This document shows, piece by piece, positions 54,092 through 62,843 of a stretch of DNA of 64,000 bases (the stretch's first letter is position 1; each line of letters starts with the position of its first letter). Below the pieces are notes generated by a model. That model was given only the letters and a program-made list of their open reading frames with translations, ran no database searches and was not told the DNA's origin. The position numbers and the translations under genes were made by a program. This DNA is from Bacillus sp. FSL K6-3431 (GTDB lineage Bacteria > Bacillota > Bacilli > Bacillales > Bacillaceae_C): positions 1,240,001 through 1,304,000 of the forward strand of contig NZ_JBBOCT010000001.1 of the NCBI RefSeq assembly GCF_038002605.1, given 5' to 3'.

Positions 54092-54562
54092 ATGATTTCA
54101 CTACGAAAAATCACATTAGAAAACCGACGCGAGGTATTCAGGTTAAAAGTTGCAGATGACCAATGCCGCTTTGTTGCATCCAACCTCTCAAGTGTTGCTT
54201 CGTGTTATGTTCTTGCCACCAATGGAGGTAGACCACTTCCTTTTGCAATTTATGCTGATGAGCAGGTGGTAGGTTTTGTTATGATAGTTTATGGCATTAC
54301 TAGTTACGAGCTTCCGAAAATCGCAAATAAAAATTATTGTATATTGCGCCTTATGATTGGTGAACAGTACCAGAAACGGGGTAGGGAAGTTATGAAAAAA
54401 GTACTGGAGTACATACGCACATTCCCGGTAGGACACGCTCAATACTGTTGGATTTCATATGAAACCGATAACAACATTGCTAAAAATCTCTATGAAAGTT
54501 TTGGCTTTCATGATAACGGTGAGATATGCGAAAATGATCCAGTAATTGTATTAAAGCTCTAA
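54092..54562 (+). CDS. GNAT family N-acetyltransferase (diamine/spermidine type by resemblance)
   Basis: 156 residues with a GNAT core: QVVGFVMIVYG strand (about 60-70), NYCILRLMIGEQYQKRGREVMKKVLEYI (about 83-110) and ISYETDNNIAKNLYESFGF (about 124-142). The acetyl-CoA loop reads QKRGRE, so the second glycine of the usual QxxGxG is missing. The N-terminus (LRKITLENRREVFRLKV..FVASN) recalls BltD/PaiA-like polyamine acetyltransferases, but the substrate is inference. I use the ATG at 54092-54094 after GGAGGGAGAG; a TTG six codons earlier overlaps that site. It lies in the gene-poor region between ylaI and ylaH, so it is likely an insertion. Confidence 0.8.
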   Translation: MISLRKITLENRREVFRLKVADDQCRFVASNLSSVASCYVLATNGGRPLPFAIYADEQVVGFVMIVYGITSYELPKIANKNYCILRLMIGEQYQKRGREVMKKVLEYIRTFPVGHAQYCWISYETDNNIAKNLYESFGFHDNGEICENDPVIVLKL

Positions 54563-54632
54563 CTTGAATAGGAAAATAAACATAGCATGGAGCTGACAAA
54601 TTTCAACTAAAGTATAATGATCCTAATAAAGG

Positions 54633-54682
54633 AAAAAAGACGACCAAAAATTCATACTTCTGAACTTTGGTCATCCTTTTTG
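54633..54682 (+). terminator. Terminator after the GNAT gene
   Basis: AAAAAAG, GACCAAA pair with TTTGGTC, CCTTTTT; T-run follows. It may serve both this gene and ylaH. Confidence 0.8.
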
Positions 54683-54775
54683 TTTTAACTAAGTACCAAT
54701 GTTACTGGCAATATTGAACATGGCTGCCCTAAACTGGCTACCGCCATTGACGACGGAAGCTTGCGCTTTTCTTGA

Positions 54776-55129
54776 TTATATTCTACCAGCTTTTTTCTCG
54801 CGATTTAATCTAATCTTATAAATAATTAATATTAAAGCAGCAACCATAAGCCCTTCAGCTATTGGTAAAAATATCGCCAAAAAGGTTAAGAATAAACAGC
54901 CTACTATTAAAAATAGATAAATGACAAATGACTTTCCAAGTGGAAGCTTTTTAGCAAAGCCTAGTTTATATACCAAAATTGCCAATCCCGTAAGTGTAAT
55001 CCAAAGTAACCAATTTGCAAGCGCTGGGCTATTAGTTAGATTGTAAAAAAAACGTAATGTAGGAGAAAATTTATCTATCGCCCTTTGATCCGCACTTGAA
55101 AGTGCTAAAATAAACATATTATTCATCAT
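54776..55129 (-). CDS. ylaH: YlaH-like membrane protein
   Basis: 117 residues with three membrane segments (about 37-55, 65-85 and 88-105) and a basic C-terminal tail. The family has no known role. The start is unsure: GGAG lies 14 bases before tandem ATG codons at 55127-55129, and the frame also opens eight codons further up at 55153 without a ribosome site. Located between the GNAT gene and typA, and next to ylaI in B. subtilis, which supports the name. Confidence 0.75.
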   Translation of the reverse strand: MMNNMFILALSSADQRAIDKFSPTLRFFYNLTNSPALANWLLWITLTGLAILVYKLGFAKKLPLGKSFVIYLFLIVGCLFLTFLAIFLPIAEGLMVAALILIIYKIRLNREKKAGRI

Positions 55130-55221
55130 GAAGATTATACGTACTCCTTTCATTTTTTCGACCCTAATAAACCATTATTGGCGATCCAAAGATCTTAGTA
55201 CTATACAATACTGCTGAAAAT

Positions 55222-55256
55222 AAATAAAAAACCGGCCCCCATATTTCGGGGACCGT
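55222..55256 (-). terminator. Terminator of typA
   Basis: On the minus strand CGGTCCCC pairs with GGGGGCCG, followed by GTTTTTTATTT. It lies 50 bases after the typA stop. Confidence 0.88.
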
Positions 55257-55305
55257 ATAAAGCATACCATATTTTAATGTGAAACTAATATTGTTATTAC
55301 TCTAT

Positions 55306-57135
55306 TTACACGGTCTTTTTCTTTTTTATAGACTTTTCGCGTTCATTTTTATCCAAAATTTTCTTGCGCATCCGAATTGATTCCGGTGTTACTTCACAGT
55401 ACTCATCATCATTCAAATATTCGAGCGCTTCTTCAAGAGACATTATTCTAGGCTTCTTAATAACAGATGTTTGGTCTTTATTTGCCGACCGTATATTTGT
55501 TATTTGCTTTGTTCGTGCAATATTGACCGTTATATCATTTTCTCTTGTGTGCTCTCCAACAATCATACCTTCATATATTTCCGTACCTGGTTCGACGAAA
55601 ATTGTTCCGCGATCTTCTACATGCATAATACCATAGGTAGTTGATTTTCCAGTTTCCATAGAGACGATAACACCTTGTCTTCTACCACCAACTTGCCCTT
55701 TTTGCATTGGTTGATAATTTTCAAAAGTATGATTTAAAATTCCATATCCTCTAGTTAACGTCATAAACTCTGTCGTATAACCAATTAGACCTCTAGCAGG
55801 GATATGGAAAATCAAACGTACTTGCCCATTTCCATTATTGATCATATCGAGCATTTCGCCTTTTCGAGTACCCATCGATTCGATTATACTGCCAGTATGT
55901 GCTTCAGGAATATCAATTTGTACCCTTTCTATTGGCTCACATTTGATACCATCTATTTCTTTAATAATTACTTGAGGTTTTGAAACTTGCAGTTCAAATC
56001 CCTCTCTGCGCATATTCTCAATTAAAATAGATAAATGAAGCTCCCCTCGGCCTGAAACGATCCACGCATCTGGAGAATCAGTGTTTTCCACTCTTAAACT
56101 TACGTCTGTTTCTAATTGACTTCTAAGGCGTTCCTCAATTTTTCTAGATGTAATGAATTTTCCTTCTCTACCTGCAAACGGGCTATTGTTCACAAGAAAC
56201 GTCATTTGTAACGTTGGTTCATCAATTCGTAAAGCCGGTAATGCTTCTTGATGTTCAACAGGACAAATTGTATCACCAACATCTATATTTTCCATACCGG
56301 AAACGGCGATTAGGTCTCCAGCGTATGCTTCAGTAATATCTACACGTTTTAAACCAAGGAAACCAGATAATTTAGACACACGGAAGTTTTTCGAGCTTCC
56401 ATCTTGTTTTATTAGCGCTACTTGTTGGCCAACTTTAATTGTCCCTCTAAATACTCGCCCAATTCCAATTCTACCTACATAGTCGCTATAATCTAGTAAT
56501 GAAACTTGAAATTGTAATGGTTCGTCTTTATTATCTATTGGAGCAGGTATATGCTCTATAATTGATTCGTAAAGAACCTGCATAGTATCATCTTGAGTTT
56601 CAGAATCAAGACTTGCCGTTCCATTAATACCCGAAGCATAGATGACAGGAAATTCAAGCTGATCATCGTTTGCATCTAATTCGATAAATAATTCAAGCAC
56701 TTCATCAACAACTTCCTGTGGTCGTGCAAAATCTCGGTCGATTTTATTGACGACAACAATAGGAGTCAAGTTTTGCTCTAGTGCTTTTTTCAAAACAAAT
56801 CTAGTCTGCGGCATACATCCTTCATATGCATCAACTACTAGAACAACACCATCAACCATTTTCAAAATACGTTCAACTTCGCCACCGAAATCGGCGTGAC
56901 CGGGAGTATCTAGTATATTGATTTTTGTTTCTTTATATTGAACTGCAGTATTTTTCGCCAGTATAGTTATTCCACGTTCTCTTTCGATATCATCGGAATC
57001 CATTGCTCTTTCTGCTACTTGTTCATTTGTACGAAATGTTCCTGATTGCTTTAATAGCTGGTCAACTAAAGTTGTTTTACCATGGTCAACGTGAGCTATT
57101 ATTGCAATATTCCTGATGTCTTCTCTTTTATTCAA
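55306..57135 (-). CDS. typA: Ribosome-associated GTPase TypA/BipA
   Basis: Translational GTPase acting in ribosome assembly at low temperature and under stress. 609 residues: G domain with [15 protein letters not shown] (about 14-28), [19 protein letters not shown] and [12 protein letters not shown]; domain II; domain III with [18 protein letters not shown]; and the BipA-specific C-terminal region ([40 protein letters not shown]). The start is TTG at 57133-57135, with AGGAGG about 7 bases upstream. Matches ylaG of B. subtilis in place. Confidence 0.97.
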   Translation of the reverse strand: MNKREDIRNIAIIAHVDHGKTTLVDQLLKQSGTFRTNEQVAERAMDSDDIERERGITILAKNTAVQYKETKINILDTPGHADFGGEVERILKMVDGVVLVVDAYEGCMPQTRFVLKKALEQNLTPIVVVNKIDRDFARPQEVVDEVLELFIELDANDDQLEFPVIYASGINGTASLDSETQDDTMQVLYESIIEHIPAPIDNKDEPLQFQVSLLDYSDYVGRIGIGRVFRGTIKVGQQVALIKQDGSSKNFRVSKLSGFLGLKRVDITEAYAGDLIAVSGMENIDVGDTICPVEHQEALPALRIDEPTLQMTFLVNNSPFAGREGKFITSRKIEERLRSQLETDVSLRVENTDSPDAWIVSGRGELHLSILIENMRREGFELQVSKPQVIIKEIDGIKCEPIERVQIDIPEAHTGSIIESMGTRKGEMLDMINNGNGQVRLIFHIPARGLIGYTTEFMTLTRGYGILNHTFENYQPMQKGQVGGRRQGVIVSMETGKSTTYGIMHVEDRGTIFVEPGTEIYEGMIVGEHTRENDITVNIARTKQITNIRSANKDQTSVIKKPRIMSLEEALEYLNDDEYCEVTPESIRMRKKILDKNEREKSIKKKKTV

Positions 57136-57352
57136 AACTTTTCCTCCTGCCTAATTTAGAAAAACGCCAGCATCTGATCTTACTTAAATTTGAGATGCCA
57201 GTCGAAGAATTAGATAATAATCTAAAGACTTCAGTTTATATTTTTTTGTATCATTATAACCATTTATTAATAGGATTAACTGAGCTATTATATCACATCC
57301 TTTGGAAAAAATATATTTTTTTGTATAATAGATAGATAAAGGAGGCTGAAAA

Positions 57353-57538
57353 ATGAACAATATTAAGTGGAATCTACTTTTACTTGCCACCCTAGCAACG
57401 TTTTCGATTATCGGAATAGGTTTTTCTATAGGGGCTAAAAGCATAGCAAGTGCGTCAATTTCAATTTTATGTTTAATTGGAATAATGGGATATGGGTTTA
57501 TAACAAAGAAAAAAATGCGTGATGAAGGAAAACTATAA
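57353..57538 (+). CDS. ylaF: DUF5325 family membrane protein YlaF
   Basis: 61 residues with two membrane segments (about 7-27 and 33-50) and a basic end KKKMRDEGKL. AAAGGAGG lies before the ATG. The size, two segments and divergent place next to typA match ylaF of B. subtilis. Function unknown. The 126-residue frame on the other strand over this gene is a shadow. Confidence 0.85.
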   Translation: MNNIKWNLLLLATLATFSIIGIGFSIGAKSIASASISILCLIGIMGYGFITKKKMRDEGKL

Positions 57539-57558
57539 AAATGGATATAAAAGGGGGA

Positions 57559-57586
57559 GGCCAAAAAGTCATATAATTGGCCTTTT
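57559..57586 (+). terminator. Terminator of ylaF
   Basis: GGCCAA (57559-57564) pairs with TTGGCC (57577-57582), followed by TTTT, 20 bases after the stop. Confidence 0.65.
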
Positions 57587-57876
57587 AGGAGCCCCTCTCA
57601 ATTTTATTCTCATCACGAAAAAGGCAAGGCCTGGTCAGTTGGACGCACTTCGATTTCCCCTCACTGCAAAAAAGCAGGACTAAGGTAAATCGAACGCCCC
57701 CCACTCCAATCAACTTACATTTTTTTCAAATCAGAGCAAGATGAAAAGTTAGCAGAAAGCCGTTTTACCGATTTTCATACTTATCGGACGACTCCTTTTA
57801 CTTTCGTTTTTTCGCTTATATTTTTTACTAGCTTGAATACTTTATACGATTATTGTGACTAACCATAGCAACCAAC
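57587..57876. other. Spacer with repeat A right-end fragment
   Basis: 290 bases between ylaF and the suhB-like gene. CGCCCCCCACTCCAATCAAC (about 57693-57712) is a right end of repeat A; the preceding 90 bases, with ATTTCCCCTCACTG, look like a decayed interior. No gene seen. Confidence 0.5.
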
Positions 57877-58671
57877 TTACTGTTTCTTTAAGTATTTTCG
57901 GAAAATCTCCGCATGTAATTCCGGCCCCGCTATTAATATGCTCCCCGTTTCAAGTAAATTTACCTGTTCACCTTGCAGATTCGTTACAATTCCTCCTAAT
58001 TCCTCAATTATGATCTTCCCAGCAGCAATGTCCCACGGGGCAAGTCTCATATTAATATAAGAGTCAAGACGCCCCGTTGCAACATAGGCAATTTCTAATG
58101 CTGCTGAGCCATAAGAACGCGTACCACGTACGTCTTTAACAAGTGGAATAAACTGATGATGATCCATATAATTATTTGAGACCACCCAGGAGGCATTAAA
58201 TCCAACAAGCGCATTTTCGATTAACACTTCTTTTAATCGCGATAGCTTTTTTCCATTACAATATGCACCTTCTCCAGCTTTCGCATAATATAATTCATCA
58301 TGAACAACGTCATAGAGATAACCTAATTTTCCCACCCCATTATGATATACTCCTATTGAAATAAAAAAATTTCTTTGTTGGTGGACAAAATTCATCGTCC
58401 CATCAATAGGATCAATAATCCAAACAACTCCATCAAGATCTTTAAATTTATCACCGAATCCTTCTTCTGCCATAATTCGATGTTCAGGAAATTCCGATCT
58501 GATATTATGGATGAAAAATTGTTCAACATCTTTATCCATATTCGTTACAAGATCATTCACATTTGCTTTTGTCTGAATATCTAGTACAGTTTCGAATGAC
58601 AAAATGATTTTTTCTCTCGCTTCTTTTATCCAATGTCGAATTAATTCATCAATTTTGTTCCACTGTCCCAT
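57877..58671 (-). CDS. yktC: Inositol monophosphatase family protein (YktC)
   Basis: 264 residues of the lithium-sensitive phosphatase family. The metal-binding set is complete: EEGFG (about 68-72), WIIDPIDGTMNF (about 82-93) and PWDIAAGKIIIEELGG (about 211-226). Such enzymes hydrolyse inositol monophosphate or other small phosphates (NADP, PAP, fructose bisphosphate); the substrate here cannot be read from the sequence. GGGGGCG precedes the ATG. In B. subtilis yktC lies beside ykzI; here a decayed transposable element separates them. Confidence 0.9.
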   Translation of the reverse strand: MGQWNKIDELIRHWIKEAREKIILSFETVLDIQTKANVNDLVTNMDKDVEQFFIHNIRSEFPEHRIMAEEGFGDKFKDLDGVVWIIDPIDGTMNFVHQQRNFFISIGVYHNGVGKLGYLYDVVHDELYYAKAGEGAYCNGKKLSRLKEVLIENALVGFNASWVVSNNYMDHHQFIPLVKDVRGTRSYGSAALEIAYVATGRLDSYINMRLAPWDIAAGKIIIEELGGIVTNLQGEQVNLLETGSILIAGPELHAEIFRKYLKKQ

Positions 58672-58759
58672 ACTTTCGCCCCCATAATAGATTCAATTGA
58701 TCTTTATTTAGCTTAGAGATAATGTACTAACTTTTCAAGTAGCCAACCTTATTTGAGAC

Positions 58760-60250
58760 TTCCCCGGCTAAAGCCGCAAGCACCAAACCTTCTGGTTAAA
58801 CAGGTGGGATCGACTTTTCGTTCGCAGTCCATTTCTGGTTTGAACAGGCCTGCAAGTTAAGGGGCATCTCATTACCCCGCCCTGTTTTGTTCTGCATATA
58901 AAAGGTAAGCATGTACCAAAACAGGCGCTGTCGCTATGACCACGACACGAATGTTAAACTGTTTTCCTTTTGGATCACCCACTCACAGCATTAGCGATGT
59001 TGAAAGATGCATTCACATCCGCATGGCTTTGATAGCCACATTCCATAAACGGAAGACATCCTGGTTGCGGTTTCCTTTCTCCACATGTCCGCATATACAC
59101 ATTTGCGATGTATGTTTTGAATGTACAATTCAACCTTGATGCCTGCCATCAAGGCTTTGGTACTGAATGAACTGCTGCAATTGAAAGTGGGACCAGCTGT
59201 GCAAGTTTCGCCCTGCTTCTTTATGCGACTTCCTCGTATGACGGATACCTGTCAAATCTTTCTTTCAGATCAGACGAACACCGTTCCCTAATGCGGAGTT
59301 GACGATCTGACGGCTTATTTGATGGTTCGTATCTTTCATCCACCGGGATTCCTTACTTTTCAACTCGCGAATGCCACTGAGCTTTTTCGCTTGGCCAAGT
59401 TTTCGTCTATGCGAAACGAAACGCCTTCTTCGATAGGCCATTTCATCCCCACGCCAATACAAGCAACCGCAAGTTTGAGCAAGCAAAGGTCAATGCCCAT
59501 GGTGTTATGTAGAGCACGATGGAATGGTGTTTGTTTCACTTCTGAATGACAATGTGATAGCGACAAACCAACGACCTCTTTTTTCATGGAATTCTACTGT
59601 ATCTTGTATCATCTCGTCAGCCAATATTGTTGATAATCTTTGACGATGATTGGAACACCGAACCGTTTTTTAAGTGTTGGAAAAGAAACTTTATATACAT
59701 GATTTTCTTTCTCTACTTTACAGTTCTGATTGTGGAAACTGCACCAAAAACAGTATTGATTCGTTTTTTGTTTTTTGTTTTTTGTTTTTTGTTTTTTGTT
59801 TTTTGTTTTTTGTTTTTCGATTGCACTATCCTATTTGTTTGATTCACAATAGCTGAAGGAAGATCTCCATCGGAAAATAAGTGAAACACCTTCGATGTAA
59901 CCGATTTCAATTCTTCAAAATGTAACAGCCAATTCGAAAAAGCAGGGTGTTGATCTCTGTCATTTTCGGTAGATGGCCATTTCCTTATTTGTCGGCTTTT
60001 GAAGTTCCAGTTTGAGTGTATGGTCTGCATATGGCTTTCACCTTCAGTTTCTATCATACCACAAAATGAGAATATACGTTCCGTTTTTGTGTTTTTATGT
60101 GTTAGAAACGCTGGATACACGTACACATTTTTATTCCAATATGGATCTACAAAAAAGCGTTTCAAATACTTGTGGCACAATCATTGCCATTCCGTATTTG
60201 ACCTTACTTTCATCCCACGCCTTAAGGCAGTGGGCTTTCCCGTTCGGGAA
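58760..60250 (-). pseudogene. tnpB: Decayed IS200/IS605-type element with tnpB remnants
   Basis: Broken TnpB pieces on the minus strand in different frames: GIDLCLLKLAVA (about 59460-59500, the usual GIDLGL), then KLSGIRELKSKESRWMKDTNHQISRQIV (about 59290-59375), then CICGHVEKGNRNQDVF (about 59060-59106) and, after a frameshift, ECGYQSHADVNAS (about 59003-59041), which together form the C-terminal zinc ribbon. Terminal hairpins CCCAC.CCTT/AAGG..GTGGG (60214-60234) and GGCTAAAGCC (about 58766-58775) mark the ends. No tnpA is seen, so it was probably an IS1341-like unit. It lies between yktC and ykzI, in the place of yktB. Confidence 0.8.
59763..59817. repeat. Heptamer tandem repeat (GTTTTTT)7
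   Basis: Seven exact copies of GTTTTTT from 59763 to 59811, then GTTTTT. Read on the minus strand it encodes a KKQKTKN-like run inside the tnpB remnant. A unit of seven changes frame with each copy gained or lost. Confidence 0.95.
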
Positions 60251-60305
60251 TGATGTAAAATAATACCTTACTTTCAAGCAAACAGTATTATTTAAAGTGA
60301 ACAAA

Positions 60306-60354
60306 ATAAAAAAACGAACATTCCCTGCTAAAAAAAGACGGGAAGCTCGTTTTT
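60306..60354 (-). terminator. Terminator of ykzI
   Basis: On the minus strand AAAAACGA and TTCCC pair with GGGAA and TCGTTTTTTT around an AT-rich loop. It lies 17 bases after the ykzI stop. Confidence 0.75.
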
Positions 60355-60370
60355 AACATTAACATTTGCA

Positions 60371-60565
60371 TCATAATGCTTCTAATTTCACTAATTCTTG
60401 GCGAATTCTTTCTAACTTCCGTTTTGTTTTTAGTTTAACTTCCTCATTTTCTTCTTGTAGCGCTTCGAATAATACAGCTAGCTCATAATTTAATTCTAGA
60501 CGAAGGACAGCGAGTTTTTGTTTATCCAAGCTTCTTTTTCGATAAGCATTCATTACTTGTTTCAT
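60371..60565 (-). CDS. ykzI: Small coiled-coil protein, YkzI-like
   Basis: 64 residues, highly charged and helical throughout (about 10-62, for example ELNYELAVLFEALQEENEEVKLKTKRKLERIRQELVKLE cut into heptads), so a small coiled coil. AAGGGG lies before the ATG. The size and place near yktA and yktC match B. subtilis ykzI; the sequence alone would not settle this. Function unknown. Confidence 0.7.
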   Translation of the reverse strand: MKQVMNAYRKRSLDKQKLAVLRLELNYELAVLFEALQEENEEVKLKTKRKLERIRQELVKLEAL

Positions 60566-60824
60566 GATGAAACACCCCTTCCCAAATTAATATGGATGGA
60601 AAAAATCAGCTTTCGTTAATTGCTTGTTATAGTGTATGTTAACCGGATATTGCCGGTAACAAAATTGTGTGTTTACCTATGAAGCCATTTTATTTCAAAC
60701 TGAATACTTGGCCTCATTGATGTAAGAAAAGGAATTTACTATTAGTACGTTAGTTATTTATTACCCATTTCTATACTTTTATAAACGTCCATACTATGTA
60801 GCCGCTAATCCCATTAGGTGTATT

Positions 60825-61094
60825 TCACATTTTTATGATAGAATCTTCGTCTGTCTTTTTCATCTTTTGGATTGTCTTATACGACGAATATCCGCTAACA
60901 CCTTCAAACTCATTACAATATTTTTTTTCATCAGCTTTACCGGGAACAATTTCTTTGAATCTGCGATAGGCGGCTAATAATTCTGTTTTACGGATTCCTT
61001 TTTCATGTGCTCGTTCAATTGCATGAAAAAATCCCACTACATCAATTACCTCATCGGTTGTCCAATCATATGAAAATGGATATTGATAGTCCAT
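60825..61094 (-). CDS. yktA: UPF0223 family protein YktA
   Basis: 89 residues with the family stretch YQYPFSYDWTTDEVIDVVGFFHAIERAHEKGIRKTELLAAYRRFKEIVPGKADEKKYCNEFE broken here only by minor changes. Small helical cytoplasmic protein of unknown role. GAAGGGGG precedes the ATG. B. subtilis has yktB next to it; I see no yktB here. Confidence 0.92.
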   Translation of the reverse strand: MDYQYPFSYDWTTDEVIDVVGFFHAIERAHEKGIRKTELLAAYRRFKEIVPGKADEKKYCNEFEGVSGYSSYKTIQKMKKTDEDSIIKM

Positions 61095-61348
61095 TTTTCT
61101 CCCCCTTCAAGGTTTATTATTTACATGCGTATGAATACTAATCACCCATGTACTTATATATAATTTATACCCTACATTATTTTCATTCATACTAGTAGTT
61201 ATTATCCCATAAAAGTAAATATGGCATACCTGGTTAGCGACCATTTGGCGAACGTTCTTCCCTCTGCACCTACATAACTAAAAACGTGTAGAACATCCAC
61301 AAGCGCATATTTTACTACTCATTGCTTAAGATACGCAATATTTGTCAA

Positions 61349-62206
61349 TCATTCTCCTGATGGTGTTTCAATCAATATAGGATCAAGTAATTCATAGCCT
61401 TTGTCTCGCAAACCTTTTACAATTTTTTCGAGACCTGCATTTGTCCATTCTCGATCATGCATTAGTAAATTGGCTCCGTTATTTAATAATTCCGTATTGA
61501 CCATAATATCTGCAATTGCATCTTTAGTCATATATTGCGACTCCCAATCATATCCATATGTCCAATTCATCACTAACATCTTTTCTTCTGACGCAATCTT
61601 ACGACTTTCATCCGTATTGCTACCAAAAGGAGCACGAAAGAATTTTGGGCGTTCGCCAGTAATTTCTTCTACCTTGTCATTTACAGACATAATTTCTTCC
61701 TGTTGTTCTTCGTTCGAGAGCGTCTTTAAATCATTATGCGAATATGTATGGTTACCGATCGGAAAACCAAGCTCATGAATTTGTTTTACTATGTCTTCTT
61801 TCTCAGGTGAATGAATTAAATGGCCGTTTACAAAAAAGATCGCTGGTGCATCTAATGCTTTTAATGTCTTAGCCATCTCCAAGGCATATTTATCAGGTGC
61901 GTCATCTATTGTAATCAATGCCACTTTTGCATTTGCATCAGTGATTGGCTCAATCACAAACGTATCTTCATTCATTTTATAAGTAGGTTCTTTTTGTTTA
62001 TCAACCTCTTTATCAATTGCTTCTAGATCTTCTTCCTCACTAGGTTTTTCAACTTCTTGTTCACCTTCATTTGTTTCTTTGGACTGATTATTAGCAGTAT
62101 CTTGTTTTTGATTATCCTCTTCATTTTTATCCACTGAAGTTGGTTGGCTGCCACATGCGGATAAAAGAAAAATAGCAGCTAGCATGATGCTGAATACTTT
62201 ATTCAT
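61349..62206 (-). CDS. Polysaccharide deacetylase lipoprotein
   Basis: 285 residues: lipoprotein signal with FLLSACGS (cysteine at about 18), an acidic linker (about 25-80, rich in E, D, K, Q, N), and a NodB domain with ALITIDDAPDKYA (catalytic DD), PIGNHTYSHNDL (metal HxxxH), FFRAPFGSN and LLMHDREW motifs. These mark an extracellular carbohydrate esterase family 4 enzyme, probably acting on cell-wall or surface glycan. GAGGAG precedes the ATG. In B. subtilis speA and slp lie at this place; this gene is not part of that order. Confidence 0.9.
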   Translation of the reverse strand: MNKVFSIMLAAIFLLSACGSQPTSVDKNEEDNQKQDTANNQSKETNEGEQEVEKPSEEEDLEAIDKEVDKQKEPTYKMNEDTFVIEPITDANAKVALITIDDAPDKYALEMAKTLKALDAPAIFFVNGHLIHSPEKEDIVKQIHELGFPIGNHTYSHNDLKTLSNEEQQEEIMSVNDKVEEITGERPKFFRAPFGSNTDESRKIASEEKMLVMNWTYGYDWESQYMTKDAIADIMVNTELLNNGANLLMHDREWTNAGLEKIVKGLRDKGYELLDPILIETPSGE

Positions 62207-62324
62207 TTGTTTCTCCTCTCATTTTACTTGAATACTTAATCTCTTTTTCTTTTAAACAGTATATCTTCTATCATTATCGATGTCCAAAAACCACTACAGA
62301 AAAAGAGGAAATAGTTCTTTAGTT

Positions 62325-62588
62325 TTATAGAGTAATTTTCCCGATAAAAATGATGTGTAATATCATATTCATCATTTGATATACTGTTAAGCTTAAAATA
62401 GTAATCCATATTGTGCGCTTTCGCGTTTTTAAAAGAGCTTTCGCTAGTAAAAAGGCCAAATAAAAGAACACAATAAATAAAATTACTTTTGAAATTGAAT
62501 GATCTTTTCTAGATAACCAATCAACTAAAGTAAAGCCACTCCAAATAAACATTTGCAAAATCATTGCGATATATTTTTTTATCAGCAT
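62325..62588 (-). CDS. Small membrane protein of unknown function
   Basis: 87 residues with three hydrophobic segments (about 7-23, 32-52 and 60-80) and a basic loop KTRKRT. AAGGTGA lies 7 bases before the ATG. No family recognised. It stands alone between the deacetylase and pdhD, both on the same strand. Confidence 0.6.
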   Translation of the reverse strand: MLIKKYIAMILQMFIWSGFTLVDWLSRKDHSISKVILFIVFFYLAFLLAKALLKTRKRTIWITILSLTVYQMMNMILHIIFIGKITL

Positions 62589-62687
62589 AAAGGATCACCT
62601 TCATTTTCATAGAAATATACTATTACTGATAATATGCAGGCACTTGAATTGGCAATATAAGTTTATCCGATTTTATTTTCCGAAAAC

Positions 62688-62727
62688 AAAAAAGCACCAT
62701 TTCCATTTTTGGAAAAGGTGCTTTTTT
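62688..62727. terminator. Terminator downstream of pdhD
   Basis: AAAAAAGCACC, TTTCC pair with GGAAA, GGTGCTTTTTT; usable on both strands. Repeat B copy 4 lies between the pdhD stop and this hairpin. Confidence 0.9.
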
Positions 62728-62839
62728 GTCTAGCTACAGGCGCTAAGGGCTCGTAGTCATAAGAGGCAATCCACCAAGTAGGTATAGACCAACCTCCTCG
62801 CCGTCTTGTATTATGCTTGTAGCCCTTGAACGAGCGCTT
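62728..62839. repeat. Dispersed repeat B, copy 4, in the pdhD 3' region
   Basis: Starts GTCTAGCTACAGGCGCTAAG directly at the T-run of the terminator and ends GAGCGCTTTTCGCT four bases before the pdhD stop. The start matches 22061 onward. It holds a GTCATAAG motif shared with copy 1. Confidence 0.75.
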
Positions 62840-62843
62840 TTCG

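Noticed and set aside
57184..57564. 126-residue minus-strand frame over ylaF
   Set aside because: It covers the real ylaF on the other strand and has no family features.
58936..59139. 67-residue plus-strand frame with several cysteines
   Set aside because: It is antisense to the zinc-ribbon remnant of tnpB; the cysteines come from the opposite strand pattern.
59763..59817. Tandem repeat considered as a CRISPR array
   Set aside because: Units are 7 bases with no spacers; it is a simple-sequence tract.
59713..60180. 155-residue minus-strand open frame
   Set aside because: It crosses the heptamer tract and decayed tnpB element; the KKQKTKN run comes from the repeat, not from a real protein.
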